Part shown: positions 63,204-64,000 of the stretch, one piece after another
Layout: each line of letters begins with the position of its first letter
How positions within the stretch are numbered: the stretch's first letter is position 1
Assembly (NCBI RefSeq): GCF_000772935.1
Contig: NZ_JPVR01000079.1
Coordinates: forward strand, 62,001-126,000
DNA: 64,000 bases
From: Lysinibacillus boronitolerans JCM 21713 = 10a = NBRC 103108
GTDB taxonomy: Bacteria; Bacillota; Bacilli; Bacillales_A; Planococcaceae
Reading direction: 5' to 3'
The notes under the pieces: generated by a model
Databases searched by the model: none
Seen by the model: only the letters and a program-made list of their open reading frames with translations
What the model was told of the DNA's origin: nothing
Translations under genes and position numbers: made by a program

Positions 63204-63489
63204 CTTCTATTCTCCTTTATTTCTGTTAACAATACATTTTCTTTATTGTAAAGCTTACGAAAAACTTTTTCATCGATTGAAACATACATAAAATGTAATC
63301 ATCTTTGTAGCCTTACAAACTACTTTAAATAAAGGCAACAAAAACTACAACAAAACGTGTTATAAAAAAGTTTACTTTATTGATGCTTTCATTATTCTCT
63401 CTATTAAAAAGTTAACTTTATTTTATGTATTACTCACTTTGCTACATTTTGCTATAAAACATTTATTGGAAATTAAATCAAAAGAGGAA

Positions 63490-63861
63490 GTGAATCGAAT
63501 AAATATTTTGGAAGTTAGCTTCTGTAGCCTTAGCTACAACTATTGTCGGTGGTGAATTCAATAGCAATGCTAGTGCTTCTGAATTAGAAACAATTGCAGT
63601 AGGAAATACATACGAGGTTCCTGCATCAGCTTTAGAAGAATCAATCAACTCAACTGATGAGTTTAAAGTTACAGTTACTTTTGTGCCTGCGGATGGATCT
63701 ATCAACACTCAAGATCAACATATTAACACATTTGTTGGCTCTAGCATCGCGTTGAAGGGTCGTCATTGGGCAATTTCGAAAGGAGAGAGTTGTCCGTCAA
63801 TGTAGGGGACGCTGTAGTTCAAGCTTATAAATCTAGCGGTGCACTACTTTGTACTTTATAA
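63490..63861 (+). pseudogene. Decayed secreted protein gene with two frameshifts
   Basis: After GAGGAA and a GTG at 63490 the frame must shift at an ATTTT run near 63505 to enter a signal peptide (WKLASVALATTIVGG, ending SNASA) and a mature part with TIAVGNTYEVPASALEES and FKVTVTFVPADG. A second shift in a GAGAGAG run near 63785 leads to ELSVNVGDAVVQAYKSSGALLCTL and the stop TAA. Removing 1 nt and 2 nt respectively gives a single frame of about 122 codons. It looks like a small exported beta-rich protein, now broken. The family is unrecognised. Confidence 0.65.
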
Positions 63862-63884
63862 ATAGGAGGATAATTTGAAGTACT

Positions 63885-63928
63885 AAAAAGTAAAGAAAGT
63901 GAGCTTTACCTCACTTTCCTTACTTTTT
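63885..63928. terminator. Bidirectional terminator
   Basis: AAAAAGTAAAGAAAGTGAG pairs with CTCACTTTCCTTACTTTTT (one mismatch) between the pseudogene and the right-edge gene. Confidence 0.85.
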
Positions 63929-64000
63929 TATTCTTTTGAGTTAATTGGTATTGTTATTTCTAGCTCTGAAATGTATTGAATGATCGGGTCACCGTTTTCA
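63928..64000 (-). CDS. C-terminal tail of a gene cut by the window edge
   Basis: A minus-strand frame enters at 64000 and ends with TAA at 63928-63930, just past the terminator stem. Its last 23 codons read ENGDPIIQYISELEITIPI plus four polar residues. The ending recalls GyrI-like effector-binding domains at the end of MerR/AraC regulators, but so short a tail cannot decide the family. Confidence 0.5.
   Translation of the reverse strand, partial: ENGDPIIQYISELEITIPINSKE

Noticed and set aside
63478-63708. Minus-strand 76-codon frame near the right end
   Set aside because: It is antisense to the signal-peptide-bearing pseudogene, which explains the region better.

Overview
The window looks like chromosomal DNA of a low-GC, spore-forming Firmicute, most likely Lysinibacillus (Planococcaceae/Bacillaceae). 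The grounds are the AT-rich intergenic DNA, strong AGGAGG-type ribosome binding sites with frequent TTG and GTG starts, Bacillus-type operators (Fur, PhoP, WalR, CstR, NsrR), and close resemblance to B. subtilis proteins such as ComQXPA, YclNOPQ, HflX, MhqD, YtvI and CwlO. No tRNA, rRNA, CRISPR array, prophage or intact transposase was seen. Identifications come from reading the sequence; no database search was run.

Layout. 1-5.7 kb holds a comQ-comX-comP-comA peptide quorum-sensing locus. It includes a 52-residue ComX precursor with a penultimate tryptophan, and its comA is split by a -1 shift. Clusters of short TGGCG/CGCCA motifs lie on both sides of the locus. 5.7-6.3 kb is a decayed dispersed repeat inside a duplicated terminator arm. 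6.3-10.5 kb is a Fur-type iron operon (yclNOPQ-like petrobactin/siderophore ABC transporter plus an IsdG/HmoA heme monooxygenase). 10.6-14.8 kb has a YkvI-type carrier followed by an M20 deacylase, GNAT acyltransferase and N-succinylamino-acid racemase cassette, which matches the known D- to L-amino-acid conversion pathway. 15-45 kb is mostly housekeeping and transport: POT, HflX, PutP, a methyltransferase, a MacB-type ABC exporter, a PhoP-box-preceded Pit system, an MMPL exporter, MhqD, NUDIX, AI-2E proteins, an M3 peptidase, two chemoreceptors, ArsB, YebC, phosphatases, PlsC, RlmA and MATE.

43.9-45.8 kb is a cobalamin-riboswitch operon encoding a BtuF-like lipoprotein and a degenerate cobalamin adenosyltransferase-like protein. 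45.9-51.9 kb carries glutathione peroxidase, YtvI, a CwlO-type hydrolase and a UbiB kinase.

52-60.2 kb is the most distinctive region, a reactive-sulfur module. A CstR-type repressor (Cys31/Cys60, no His) heads an operon of two single rhodaneses, a TusA-rhodanese fusion, DsrE, a rhodanese-persulfide dioxygenase fusion, an unannotated 34-codon ORF and TusA. TauE and a DsbA-like protein follow. A CoA-disulfide reductase-rhodanese and a TsdA-type thiosulfate dehydrogenase lie alongside. ATACCC/GGGTAT palindromes precede at least six of these transcription starts. The genes suggest uptake or efflux, trafficking and oxidation of sulfane sulfur under persulfide control. 60.3-62.2 kb is an NsrR-flavohemoglobin nitric-oxide pair with two operators. 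The right end has a tandem-GNAT protein, a frameshifted secreted-protein pseudogene and the tail of another gene.
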